Under the pieces are notes generated by a model. It saw nothing but the letters and a program-made list of their open reading frames with translations, had not been told where the DNA came from and did no database searches. From Cyanophora paradoxa (taxonomy: Eukaryota > Glaucocystophyceae > Cyanophorales > Cyanophoraceae): a stretch of DNA of 64,000 bases. Shown here one piece after another: positions 33,572-43,613 of this stretch; the stretch's first letter is position 1; each line of letters opens with the position of its first letter. Position numbers and translations under genes: made by a program. The stretch spans positions 248,001 to 312,000 of the forward strand of contig QPMI01000709.1 in assembly GCA_004431415.1 (NCBI GenBank), given 5' to 3'.

Positions 33572-34417
33572 TTATGGGGTTGGGTTATCAATCACATCTG
33601 GTTCCTGGTAAAACCCTGTTTGAGAAAGAGTATCAGGAGTAACACCTCTTAGAGCTGAGACAGCAGCTATATCTGTTCTGATACCCATAACTGTAATTGT
33701 ATATTTTCCAATATCTGTAACAAACAGATCATAGGTGAAATTGTTATTATAAACACAGAACCCTGTGCCGAAATGATCATATCCTTGAACACTGAAATTG
33801 TATCTGTGACCTGGCTGGTTATTGTTGGCTCTACATAAAGAAAGCATTGCAGAAGGAATGACCAGCCCTCTCATTACTCTTTTGGTTCCTTCAATCAATT
33901 CAGAGTTTTCAAGTGTGACAGTATAACCTTGGTAAAATTGAATAATTGGCTGTTGTGCAACTGGTATATATAATCGAATTCGTTGTGGGTCTTCAACATT
34001 CTGTTCAAGAGTATCTGGGACATCATTGTATGCAATTGATGAGGAGAGTTGACCTGAAACTCTGCAACCACCACCAATAAATGCTCCACCTGATCTCACA
34101 GTTACAGCAGCAGAATTCTTGTCAAAATCGAGGGCTTTCAGGTCTACACTGTAAGCATCAGGACCTCCATTAGTGGGTTGGAAGAAGTTCGCATTTGAGA
34201 CAAGGAGTCGAGTTGTTTTAACCACACCTGAGTTTTTGTCGGCTCGAAGTTCTTTAACTCGAATAATCGAATTCTTATCAAAGGAGTTACCATTGGAATT
34301 GGGTCTCTCTGTGGATTCTAATCCACGAACCTCATCATTTACTTCATGCTGGCGAAAGTGCATAGCAGGGGATCCAAGGGAATATATTGGAAGTTGAACT
34401 CGATTATATTCACCCAT
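33572..34417 (-). CDS. Modular virion spike/fibre protein B
   Basis: 281 residues. It shares IIRVKELRADKNSGVVKTTR and LLVSNANF with protein A and the ELRADK block with protein C, plus GGAFIGGGCRVSG near residue 110. The C-terminal ~150 residues differ from both and include a GYDHFGTGF stretch echoed as PYDNFGIAY in protein A, so A and B are the closest pair. It is 23 bp upstream of gene A in the reading direction. AGTAAAAGAAGC lies just before the ATG. A structural, surface-exposed role is inferred. Confidence 0.6.
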   Translation of the reverse strand: MGEYNRVQLPIYSLGSPAMHFRQHEVNDEVRGLESTERPNSNGNSFDKNSIIRVKELRADKNSGVVKTTRLLVSNANFFQPTNGGPDAYSVDLKALDFDKNSAAVTVRSGGAFIGGGCRVSGQLSSSIAYNDVPDTLEQNVEDPQRIRLYIPVAQQPIIQFYQGYTVTLENSELIEGTKRVMRGLVIPSAMLSLCRANNNQPGHRYNFSVQGYDHFGTGFCVYNNNFTYDLFVTDIGKYTITVMGIRTDIAAVSALRGVTPDTLSQTGFYQEPDVIDNPTP

Positions 34418-34548
34418 TGCTTCTTTTACTAAGAAGGAAAGAAAAATAAACGACTTTCAAGAAGGACATGCAAGATACATGCCTTTCTTATGCATGATCT
34501 ATGAAAAATAACAATTAACCCATCTCTCATTCTTCGAATTCGAGTTCT

Positions 34549-34812
34549 TTACATAGGAGCACTCACAGGAATTTCGCTTGCCTTTCGAACAGTCCCCCTT
34601 GCAAACGCTTGCTCTACAATCGCTTCCTTTGTGAGTGGAATCGGAATTCCAGCGGCAATACACGATTTAACTTCTTTGTCCACAATCTCATCAATCGCGA
34701 TTCTTGCCCTATTATGAGCCGCATTATCGATCCAATCCTGAACAGAGTAGGCACAGTATTCCATTCCCAGTTTTTCAGTATCAGTTAGAACCACTTGGTA
34801 GATGTTTGACAT
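34549..34812 (-). CDS. 87-aa protein of unknown function between fibre genes
   Basis: Contains EYCAYSVQDWIDNAAHNRARIAIDEIVDKEV, mostly helical by appearance, and ends SAPM. I do not recognise the family. Its location between two spike genes, 9 bp from gene C, and the GAGTAAAAGA directly before its ATG suggest co-expression with the virion genes. A chaperone or small structural protein is possible. Confidence 0.55.
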   Translation of the reverse strand: MSNIYQVVLTDTEKLGMEYCAYSVQDWIDNAAHNRARIAIDEIVDKEVKSCIAAGIPIPLTKEAIVEQAFARGTVRKASEIPVSAPM

Positions 34813-34821
34813 TCTTTTACT

Positions 34822-35832
34822 CTATATTGCAGAAATTAATTCACCTTGCCATACAGTGTAAGCTGTTCCAGCATCACCAAATAAGGCACCTTCATCAAGT
34901 TTGATTCGGACTGCATCGTTTCCAGCAAGATTAATAATAACATTGAACCCTAAATTTCTGAATCCAGCACCACCTGCGACTCCTGTAAGACCACGCAATG
35001 CGACAGAAGCACCATTCACTGTCATAGTAACCCCTGTGTTAGTAGTAGTTGCCGATGTGGTGGTTCCTATAAATATGAACCGGTAGCTTCCTGGGACAGG
35101 TGCTGTAAATACCCCGTTTGCAAATGAAGAAGTATCTGCAAACACATGACCCCAGACAGTTATGTTTCCTATGGTGGTAACTGAACTGTTAAGTCCGACA
35201 CAAAAACGTGGGTGATTTGGAGTTGACAGGTAACATGATGTCCCATTAACACTCAAACCATAATACGAATACTGTGTGCTATTATAAGTGTAGGTTTTTT
35301 TAAATGTAGAAGCAATCATTGCCCCACCTCTCTTGATCTCAAAATTGTCACTTGCACCCACAGTATCAATGGAATTCGTTTTAATTCCACCACTTGCTGT
35401 GAGCAACCCAGTAAATCCTCCTGTTGTCCCACTCACAGCCCCAGCATAATTGGTTGCTGTCACTGTCCCATTAACAGCGAGTCCAGTCCCAATCCATGCC
35501 CCGCCACTGTAAACTTGGAAAGCCGCCGAATTCCTATCAGCCGGATTAAAAGCCGTTTTGGAATCCTGTTGACCTTCATATAGATTTTCTTTGGTGACCA
35601 GCCCCGAAGAGATTGCGGGTCGATTCGATACGATTATTTGAGTAGCTTTAACGACTCCATCAGCCTTGTCAGCTCGGAGTTCTTTGACTCTGAGTATGCT
35701 TTGGTCATTAAAAGAATCGGTTTTCGCTGTCTCAGTCGAAGGGTGGCTCGGAGATAAATCATAGACTGTGTGTTGCACATTATGGACAGCACTGGCTGAT
35801 AAGGAAAACACAGGTGTGAATACAGTCGACAT
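34822..35832 (-). CDS. Modular virion spike/fibre protein C with C1q/TNF-like head
   Basis: 336 residues. The N-terminus carries the shared ILRVKELRADKADGVVKAT module and GGAWIGTGLAVNG. A Thr/Gly/Ala-rich shaft follows (NGTVTATNYAGAVSG...TTGGFTG), with ASGGIKTNSIDT as in phage tail-fibre shafts. The last ~130 residues resemble a C1q/TNF-like jelly roll: FANGVFTAPVPGSYRFIF, then DAVRIKLDEGALFG and YTVWQGELI. C1q-like heads form trimers that bind proteins or glycans, so this is a good receptor-binding candidate. Confidence 0.65.
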   Translation of the reverse strand: MSTVFTPVFSLSASAVHNVQHTVYDLSPSHPSTETAKTDSFNDQSILRVKELRADKADGVVKATQIIVSNRPAISSGLVTKENLYEGQQDSKTAFNPADRNSAAFQVYSGGAWIGTGLAVNGTVTATNYAGAVSGTTGGFTGLLTASGGIKTNSIDTVGASDNFEIKRGGAMIASTFKKTYTYNSTQYSYYGLSVNGTSCYLSTPNHPRFCVGLNSSVTTIGNITVWGHVFADTSSFANGVFTAPVPGSYRFIFIGTTTSATTTNTGVTMTVNGASVALRGLTGVAGGAGFRNLGFNVIINLAGNDAVRIKLDEGALFGDAGTAYTVWQGELISAI

Positions 35833-35853
35833 CTTTTGATTGTTCTTTACTTA

Positions 35854-38800
35854 TTATGTGAGAATATTATTGTTTTGGAGAGGTCCGACAGCAATCCAAT
35901 GGAGTTTAAGGGTGCGATTTGCTGCTGTGACATTTGTGAAATTAGTCGATGCGAAAGCTGTGAATCTAACGATCCATGTAAACTTAGTTTTTAGTCCTAC
36001 TCTCTCATTATTAACATACTCAGGTCCGATATACACACAGTTGGTCATTTCCCAATTTACAGAGTTGTAGCTATTCTCGATAGAGGTAGTAATCACTGCA
36101 TCACTATAAAATGGGGTAGAGAATACGACCGTTCCCGATAACTGAAAGGTCTCTCCTGCATTGTATATTCTATTTTCCAAAACTACATTCGCTGTCCCCT
36201 GTTGCACATATGCATTTGCATTCACATAATTACCGAAATTCGTAAGCAACTCTATGCTGTGATTGTGAGTAGGTGGCGAAGTGGGTGTGTTAATTAAATC
36301 GTCATAGTTCCCGCTTGTAGCCACAGCATGCAAGTTTGGTGTATTAACGAGATCATTATAGTTTCCACTTGTAGCCACAGCATGCAAGGTCGGTGCAGTA
36401 GGGGTGTTAGTTAAATCATTGTAGTCACCACTTGTAGCCACAGCATGCAAATTCGGTTTAGTAAATAGTCTATCCCATGTCCATTGAAAGGGAGTGTAGA
36501 TTCTGATATAATTACACTTTGATCAATCCAACGAGGTATATAAGTGGTGAAATCGGGAATTCTTGATAAATCATAGTAATCACCTGTGAATGCTACACTA
36601 CTCCAAGTTGGCTTCTCCGTAATATCAGTCCATTTACCACTAAATCCTGCCGGGACATCTGTGAGTTCTTTGTAGCTCACCTTTTGCTTTGGTATGGAGA
36701 GTTCAATGGGCGAAAATGCACCTGAAAGGTAATTCTCAGAAGAGAAATACATGAGATTATGGCTGTTTGGGAACACATCCACAAGATTAAAGGTGAAATT
36801 CGTTGGTAATTCGACTCTACTAATTGGAGTGTTTGCATCTAATATATATTCAGCACCTGGGTGAACAACAGGAAATGTCTGAGCATTTGGAGTATCAACA
36901 AGGAAATTCGGAGCATGAACATCACCTGTGACAGTTCCACCAGTGAGAGGAAGGTAAGCACCCTCCACAGCAATTCCTGCGATGATTGTTGCTCCATTGT
37001 CTCTCAGATAATCCTCTGTTACCACTCTTGATATGGTCTCATTGTGAATATTCTTTGCTGCTGCCCTCTGATTAATTTCTAAAACTCCCTCACCAACTCC
37101 ACCATTATAATTCGTTTTAATCCATGCAACCTCGCATTGTTTATAGTCATCTCGGTTCCCCAAAAGTGCATCTGGTAACAATCTCTCTCTGCTGAATATT
37201 AATTTCGGTCTTGATGAATCTAAATCACTCACATCAGTAACATTAATTTGGATTGCTGCGTTTTTATCATCATAGTTTGCTGGATCAGATGGTAGAGAGA
37301 TCAATCCTCCTGTCATTGGGATGTCATCTGCATAGTAGCTGGTAAGATAGATACCTGGTTTGGTGTCTTTAATTTCAATACCACCACCAAGTCCCAATAT
37401 TCCATTTCTTGTAGGGGTCTAATGTATAATTCGCCTTCCATTGTGGTGCCTGCATCGATTCCTTTGCGATTCACATAGTAATCATTTAATTGTAATCTTT
37501 CTGGTGTGTCTATATTTTGGTAGAGACTTACCCCATTGTTAATATCTCCTAGTAAAACATTACCTGCTGATGCAAAAGTGGGCTGCTCTCGTATTTCGCT
37601 CCAAATATGTAAATGGTCTTCCGGCGGAAACTCAGGTGGTATTCCATCAATATCGCCCCAATCATGCCTGTGATCTTCAGGTGGATATTTCTCAGGTTTA
37701 CCTAAGATCTCATCCCAGTCATGGTTGTGATCCTCTGGTGGATATCTCGCGGGTTTATTGTTGATCTGCTCCCAGTCAAGGTACATCTCAAAAATCTCAG
37801 GTTGTAAACCATCTGGTAATAATTCTTCATGGGGTTCATATGGTTGCTCATAATCAACAACTGGTGGTTCGTGACCATCTGCTAAATATTCCTCATGGGG
37901 TTCATAATTCTGCTCATATTCATACTCTTGTGGATCTAAACCATCTGGTAAATACTCTTCCTCATTGGGGTCATATTGATCATACTCATATTCCTGTGGG
38001 TCGAAACCATCAGGTAAATACTCTTCCTCATCTGGGACGAAGTAGTAATCATCAAGCTCCAAAATATCGATTTCAGGTGGTAGATACTGCTCATCAATCT
38101 GCTTTCTTGGTTCAATTATCGGTTTATTTCGAACCTGCTCCCAACTCACAATGTGTTGCCCAAAGGGAACTGTTTCATCTGCTGTATACTCTCTTCCTGG
38201 TTGCTTCTTGGGTGTTAAATCTGGTGGATCCCATGGAAGAGGGAAGGGAACTGGGAAAGGTCCATAATACTCAAAGATCTCTCTGATGGTCTTCTCACTT
38301 ACAAGTTTCTCACCATTTGCATACACATTGCTTCCATGGATATTTCGCCATTGCCTGGTTCTGATACCAAGATCTTTGGTGTTGGTTACCAATGGTAAAA
38401 GGTGCCTATCCATTTCGACAAGGTCTGGGTGTAAATGAATTGTTACTGGTTGAGTGGGGCTACTGTTGACAGTGATAGACGCCTTATTCTTTGCTGTATC
38501 ACCAGGTAATTGGAAACCGAATTGCGCATTAGAAGCCGAATTCGCCACAATATCTCGTGGATAAACATTGTTAGTGAACTCGATTTTGTTGGTTTCTCCA
38601 TGGGGGGCTATCTGTAATATTTCGGGAATTTGTGCAATTGCATTTGATCCTTCATTATAGATTCTTAAACCACTCTGATGCCCACCCTTCTCATTTTGAA
38701 CATTGAATATCAACCTTCCACTATCGAATCGAGTTGGAATATCTGGATGGGTTCCACTGGTTTTCAGTTTTCTTGGTCTGCTCCTGGTTGCTTTAATCTG

Positions 38801-39046
38801 GGCTACCTGATTCGATTTCACATTCCCCATGCTGAAAGCAACACTCACATCCTCTTTTTCAGGATCCATTTCGTTTATTGAAAGTGCATGCATTCTTGGG
38901 TGAGTCTTTGAGGGTTCATCTGCACTATGGTCGATTGAGATTGACCCTCTGGCTGTCAAGTTATCGAAATTTACATGTTTGTTATCTGCCTTCCCTCTTC
39001 CTGATGAAGGAATGGTTTGCAGGTTTGCTGGATAATTGAAACTCAT
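35854..39046 (-). CDS. Long fibre protein, ~1,060 residues, split by two apparent frameshifts
   Basis: Three overlapping frames (39046-37313, 37397-36411, 36450-35854) read as one protein if one missing base is allowed near 37400 and one near 36475. The first segment has an N-terminal attachment-like region, a NGEKLVSEKTIREIFEYYGPF stretch, five acidic EEYLPDG-DPQEYEY-type repeats (about residues 350-430), and then three W-x-x-I-x-x-K-P-x-x-YPPEDH-x-HDW repeats. The last segment has three LHAVATSGNYNDLxNTP repeats, a motif typical of phage tail fibres. The shifts lie beside short G/C runs. It is divergent from the patatin gene, 49 bp away. Confidence 0.7.
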
Positions 39047-39095
39047 CCCAATTTACTCTACTTATAGAGATTTATTAAATTTGAGTTAAGTAAAG
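39047..39095. promoter_or_regulatory. Divergent intergenic promoter between long fibre and patatin genes
   Basis: 49 bp, AT-rich. GAGTAAATTGGG precedes the minus-strand ATG and AAGTAAAG directly precedes the plus-strand ATG, so both directions carry the GTAAA motif seen before many genes of this element. Confidence 0.5.
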
Positions 39096-40637
39096 ATGCC
39101 CCTTCGTGTAATTCTCTCATTATCAGGTGGGGGAGCTCGTGGTATAATTATTACGAGATTGCTAAAAGAAATCGAAACTCGAACAGGAAAAAGAGTAATA
39201 GACCTTGTTGACCTGGTGAGTGGAACATCCACTGGTGGGATAATTGCAATCGGTCTCAATGTGAAAAATCCCGAATTTCCAAACGAACCTAAACTCACTG
39301 CAACCGATTTGCATTCCACTTATCTCAACCAACTGCCTTTAATCTTTGCAAATCCCAGAAATATTATTGATAATGCACTTTTCAACACCAAGTATGATGT
39401 GACCCCATTGGAGACAGCCATTCTCACTGTTACTGGTGAGTCTCTCATCCAAGACTCTCTAAAAGATGTGGTGATCACAAGTTTTGATACTGTGAGTATG
39501 AAGCCCATCTTTATTACCAATGATAACTTCTACAAATCCATCCCCAGCAAGATTGCTGCAAGATCCACCTCTGCTGCTCCTACTTACTTCTCACCTGTGA
39601 ACTATGATGGGATGTCTCTAATTGATGGTGCAATCTCAGGTAATAACAATCCCAGTGTATGTGGTTACAGCCATGCTAAGAAGATCTATGATGATGATGA
39701 TGATATAATTGTGATCAGTATATCCTGTGGTGAGGTTAATGAAACAGATGCCCCCAATGTGGGATATTCCTATGAAGATGTGAACAGCTGGGGTATCCTC
39801 TCTTGGATTGCTTCGACCTCTGGAAGTCCATTAATTAATATGTTGATGGCTGCAAGTGAACTCTCAGCCCTGGAAAAGATGCAAGAGTTTCTCCCATATA
39901 ATGATGACCAGGGATATGCAAGATATTATAGACTCTCTGTCCCACTTCCAAAGACCATAGTAAACTCTCTGGATGATACCTCTAAGATCCCTGATATGAT
40001 AGATGCAACCGAAATGTATATAGCAGCAAACACAGTCATGATTGATAGACTCTGTGATTTACTGGTTGCAAATTATGAAATCAAGAACCCTGCAAGGTTC
40101 TATATATCATCAACTCTGAATAACATGCCTCCCATTGATGCTAACTGGTATCTTCTATCAGATGGTGCATTCACTGCATCATCATCAAAAATTGGAAGGG
40201 AGGCATTTAAAGCAAGACCTTCATTAACTGGTTGGGAGGCAAATGCATCTGCTCCTGATGGGATATGGAGTGTTCCCACTGAGTATCTGCAAGTATCCTT
40301 CCCATATATATTTGAGGTAGCATCTATAATTGCATATGGTTCTGGTGTGACCAATGCCTTTGTTAAAACCTTCAATGTTGCAACATCACAAGATGGTGTT
40401 TCCTGGTCATTTATCAAGTATGAAGGTGTGAATAGAGTGTTTATGTGTGAAACAATTAATAATGCCCACAACAGTGGTGATGTCTCATACAGTTCTGGGT
40501 ATCCCACCTCTATAAGAGACGTTTTCTATATTGGCTACCCTCTGAGGACAAGGTATATTCGTATTTATCCACTGGTATATATAAATACCCCAACAATGAG
40601 AGTGGATGTCACAGGTGCATTTATTCGAAGTGCATAG
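39096..40637 (+). CDS. Patatin-like phospholipase fused to a discoidin (F5/8 type C)-like domain
   Basis: 513 residues. Patatins hydrolyse acyl esters of phospholipids with a Ser-Asp dyad. The oxyanion loop GGGARG (about residues 11-16), nucleophile elbow GTSTG (about 44-48) and DGA with the catalytic Asp (about 177-179) are all present, so it should be active. Residues ~340-513 look like a discoidin/F5-8C domain: YLQVSFP, VATSQDGVSWSFIKYEG, then RYIRIYPLVY and a closing MRVDVTGAF. Such domains bind sugars or anionic phospholipids and could anchor the lipase to membrane. A role in entry or lysis is inferred. There is no signal peptide. It is the only large plus-strand gene in the central part of the element. 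Confidence 0.88.
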   Translation: MPLRVILSLSGGGARGIIITRLLKEIETRTGKRVIDLVDLVSGTSTGGIIAIGLNVKNPEFPNEPKLTATDLHSTYLNQLPLIFANPRNIIDNALFNTKYDVTPLETAILTVTGESLIQDSLKDVVITSFDTVSMKPIFITNDNFYKSIPSKIAARSTSAAPTYFSPVNYDGMSLIDGAISGNNNPSVCGYSHAKKIYDDDDDIIVISISCGEVNETDAPNVGYSYEDVNSWGILSWIASTSGSPLINMLMAASELSALEKMQEFLPYNDDQGYARYYRLSVPLPKTIVNSLDDTSKIPDMIDATEMYIAANTVMIDRLCDLLVANYEIKNPARFYISSTLNNMPPIDANWYLLSDGAFTASSSKIGREAFKARPSLTGWEANASAPDGIWSVPTEYLQVSFPYIFEVASIIAYGSGVTNAFVKTFNVATSQDGVSWSFIKYEGVNRVFMCETINNAHNSGDVSYSSGYPTSIRDVFYIGYPLRTRYIRIYPLVYINTPTMRVDVTGAFIRSA

Positions 40638-41787
40638 AAATTCAGGACTTCTGATGTATGGTGCGCCAGATTATGGCGATTTTTTACAGTAGCTACTGTA
40701 TTTTCGCATTATTTTACTGTATGTTCCTTACAGTAGAAAGTAGCCGATTAATCGTTTTTTCGAAATATTTGTACGTAATATATACGTATATATACTCGAA
40801 ACCTACATCATCGTGTAGATCTTTTCAAGCGCTTTCCAGCGCTATGTCGGCGGTCGCGATCTGATGATCTGGTGGTGAGATACAAGCGTTTGAAGATGCC
40901 GACAGCCCCACAGTCGTAACGTGAAGTGATGCCGACAGTAGTAACGCGAACCGTCAAGTATATATGCACATATATACATTTTGACCACAAAATAGCGGAT
41001 TGGTCGGTCGGCGACTCGGAGGTTCGATGTCACACGAAAAGTATGGTGTAGATATGGTGTATATATGTTGCACTCTTTCGGAGGTAATGACTTATTGTTG
41101 ATATAGATATCAGTTATGACTCATTGTTGAGGTAGATATCCGAAGACGACTCATTGTTGATATAGATATCAACAATTAGTCATAACCGGAGTCTTTCATC
41201 AATAGGGAAGCCAGAGTTTAGTATCGAATACAACAATCATAGATGTCTGCATCTGGAAATTCTATCTGCATCATCAAAAAGTCTTCTGCAATCTATCAGC
41301 CTCAACAACAATTCATAAGTTCTATCAGCCTCAAAACTCATTAATATTTTCTATCAGCCTCAACAATCATGTACATCATCGCTATCGAATACAACTTCCA
41401 TTGATGTTTTGTATCAAATACAACAATCATTACAAGATTGATGTCCAGAGGGAGCCCAGGAAATCCAACAGACAACTTTCGACATATATACCGCATATAT
41501 ACACAAAACCTCCGTAATCTCGGTTTGGTCAAACGGAATTTCTGGTAAAAAAGTGTATATATGTATATATATATATGCATATATACTTGACGGTTCGCGA
41601 TTGCGCGCAGTTCACAGTCAAGTTGAGTCAACCGATAAACGCAGGTAACTCTTCACCAACTGCTCCGTTTTCAATTCTGAAAGCAGATTCGGAATCCTCC
41701 CGACAGCGACTATCAGGTTTCGGTGAGATCGGGCACTAACAAAATAAAAAATTGACAAGGATTTTCTGGATTCTCTCAACTTCTGCT
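40638..41787. other. 1.1-kb non-coding stretch with long inverted repeat
   Basis: No gene fits. GCGAACCGTCAAGTATATATGC (about 40937-40959) returns inverted at about 41575-41597, and weaker complementarity extends on both sides, giving arms of roughly 50 bp around 600 bp. Inside are three copies of CTCATTGTTGATATAGATATC-like units (41085-41175), and repeats of CTATCAGCCTCAACAA and ATACAACAATCAT (41220-41440). It could be a MITE that landed in the element, or a regulatory or origin region. Confidence 0.5.
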
Positions 41788-42030
41788 ATGGATCCCATCT
41801 ACCAAGACCCTGCTATCATCCATGCTGCCCAATCAGACTGGATCCATGATTTCAAAACTGCTTTCTATTACAATTTCTTCATGTCACAGCCAGAGCATGT
41901 GAGACTGTTCTTTGTTTACAATTACCAGCTGGTCTCAAACCTTGAAACTTTCTTCTTGGAAATTCTTGAAAAAGATAGACAAATGAGGAAAATTCGCCAG
42001 AGGTCTAAGAGATTCCGAAAGCGTTGTTAA
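41788..42030 (+). CDS. 80-aa basic-tailed protein of unknown function
   Basis: ATG 41788 (MDPIYQDPAIIHAAQSDW) is preferred over an in-frame upstream start because the residues before it look non-coding. Aromatic-rich centre (FYYNFFMSQ, LFFVYNY), then a basic end (RQRSKRFRKRC) that could bind nucleic acid. The stop is one base from the inferred stop of the convergent integrase gene. I do not recognise a family. Confidence 0.5.
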   Translation: MDPIYQDPAIIHAAQSDWIHDFKTAFYYNFFMSQPEHVRLFFVYNYQLVSNLETFFLEILEKDRQMRKIRQRSKRFRKRC

Positions 42031-42031
42031 T

Positions 42032-43430
42032 CTATTTCCTCTGCCCACTTCGTAAATTGAAGCGAGTTTGGGGTGCAGTATATGTTTCCTTGGTGGTTGA
42101 AAAGTCATTATACCATCTCTGACTGTTAACTTCTGATAATTTCTGGGTTCCTGCTATGGTCAACTTCTTTAATTCTTTCTCTACTCTGCCTTCTTTTGTG
42201 CTCTTGCTTCTGTGAGGGGCTCTTTTGGTACTTCACTTGCTTTTTCTATGCCCTCCTTTCTGATTGCTGAATCAACCCTGGCTTCCTCTTTTGCCTGTTC
42301 AAGGGCATCCACTGTGGGGGTTTCATGATACTCAACACCTTTGATGGGCAGCAGTTCATGAAAAGCGAATCTACCATCAACTATCTCACCACTGGGGCTT
42401 CTGATTCTGAACTTGAAGCCCTCTCTTCCCTCTACACTATAAACAATTCGAGACCAATTCACTCCCTGCTTTGCAAATGGGTTCTTTTCAACTTTCACTC
42501 TCACAAACATTCCAGGTTTCAGAGCATCGAGATACTCAATCGATTTCTTGAATCTCTGATCCTCCATACTCACAATCTCTTTGTAGTGGGCTTCTGTGGT
42601 TTCTGCTGGTTTTCTCTTGGTTGCAGAGTGAATGGTGTTATTATAATTATACTCAATGTCACCCAACACATCAAAAAATCGTGCAGTATTATTTGCAATG
42701 CAGTAGTTTGTGATCAATCTCTTGATCTGCCTGTTAAAGGCTTCAATCCGACCTTGGGTTCTGTGATCTGCAACATCACTTAGTTGATGCTCAATGAATT
42801 TCGTTCCCAAATAATCTGTGAATAACACATTGGTAAATTCGCTTCCACTATCACTCTGAATGCGAACAATAGGTCTGGGACTCTCTGTTCAAGTTGCTTG
42901 AATGCTGCAAGTGTAGTAAGAGCACTTTTGTCTCTCATTGGAATAATGAACCCTGTTCTCAGGGTTGACTCCATTGCACTCATAAATGTATCATAACCAT
43001 CATTCTGCTTTTTGTATGCAGGAAAGAAGAGCAGATCAATCACATAGGTATCAAGGGGTTGCCTAATTAGAATCATGGGATCTCTCTTTCGAGATAGGGT
43101 GGGTGCATTAATTTGGACAACCTCCTGCTTATCATACCATTCTCTCATCTTCTTGTAGTTCTCCTCTGGTAGTTCCTGTCTCATTGCAGTAAATCCCTTG
43201 TAGCCTGTCCTGGGATCATAGAACTTCTTAGCAATCTTTGACTCTTTTGGTGCTGTCTCAGCTGGGAGTGTCTCTGGGATTAATTGCTTGACCATCTCTG
43301 ATCTTTTTAATATTCGACTGCTCTTCTCCTCCACTGGAACTGTGATGGGCAGAATATTCCCTCGATCTTCAATTGCTTCTTTTCTAACAATTCTGGGTGG
43401 TTGTCTCAATCCTATTTGTGTAGAAGGCAT
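42032..43430 (-). CDS. Retrovirus-like DDE integrase (rve), two apparent frameshifts
   Basis: This integrase inserts the element and explains the 6-bp target duplication. From MPSTQIG (ATG 43430, preceded by GGTAAAG) the catalytic core shows the first Asp in TYVIDLLFF, the second in a SDSGSEF block (about 42840), and the Glu in QGRIEAFNRQIKR (about 42745). Behind it is a beta-rich C-terminal part (PGMFVRVKVEKNPF, IVYSVEGREGFKFRI). One missing base near 42875 separates core and C-terminus. A second near 42190 would extend the tail to a stop at 42032, ending RFNLRSGQRK. All three catalytic residues are present in the sequence but not in one uninterrupted frame. Confidence 0.85.
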
Positions 43431-43613
43431 CTTTACCTTATCTCTCATATAATAAATGCAAGAGTCTGTGTGGAAGGAGAACACAATTCCCAACTATTTT
43501 GCAATCGAGCCCAATGATCCAGGATTAAGATGTATATGGCTGCTGCATTTAATTCGCGGTTTATTACTTCTTGGAGAGCGAAACCAAAGAAAAAGAAAGA
43601 TTGATGAAGTAGA

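Noticed and set aside
41752-41787. Upstream start (MTRIFWILSTSA) for the 80-aa gene
   Set aside because: The extension would be a weak hydrophobic leader in a non-coding stretch. The second ATG gives a cleaner N-terminus.
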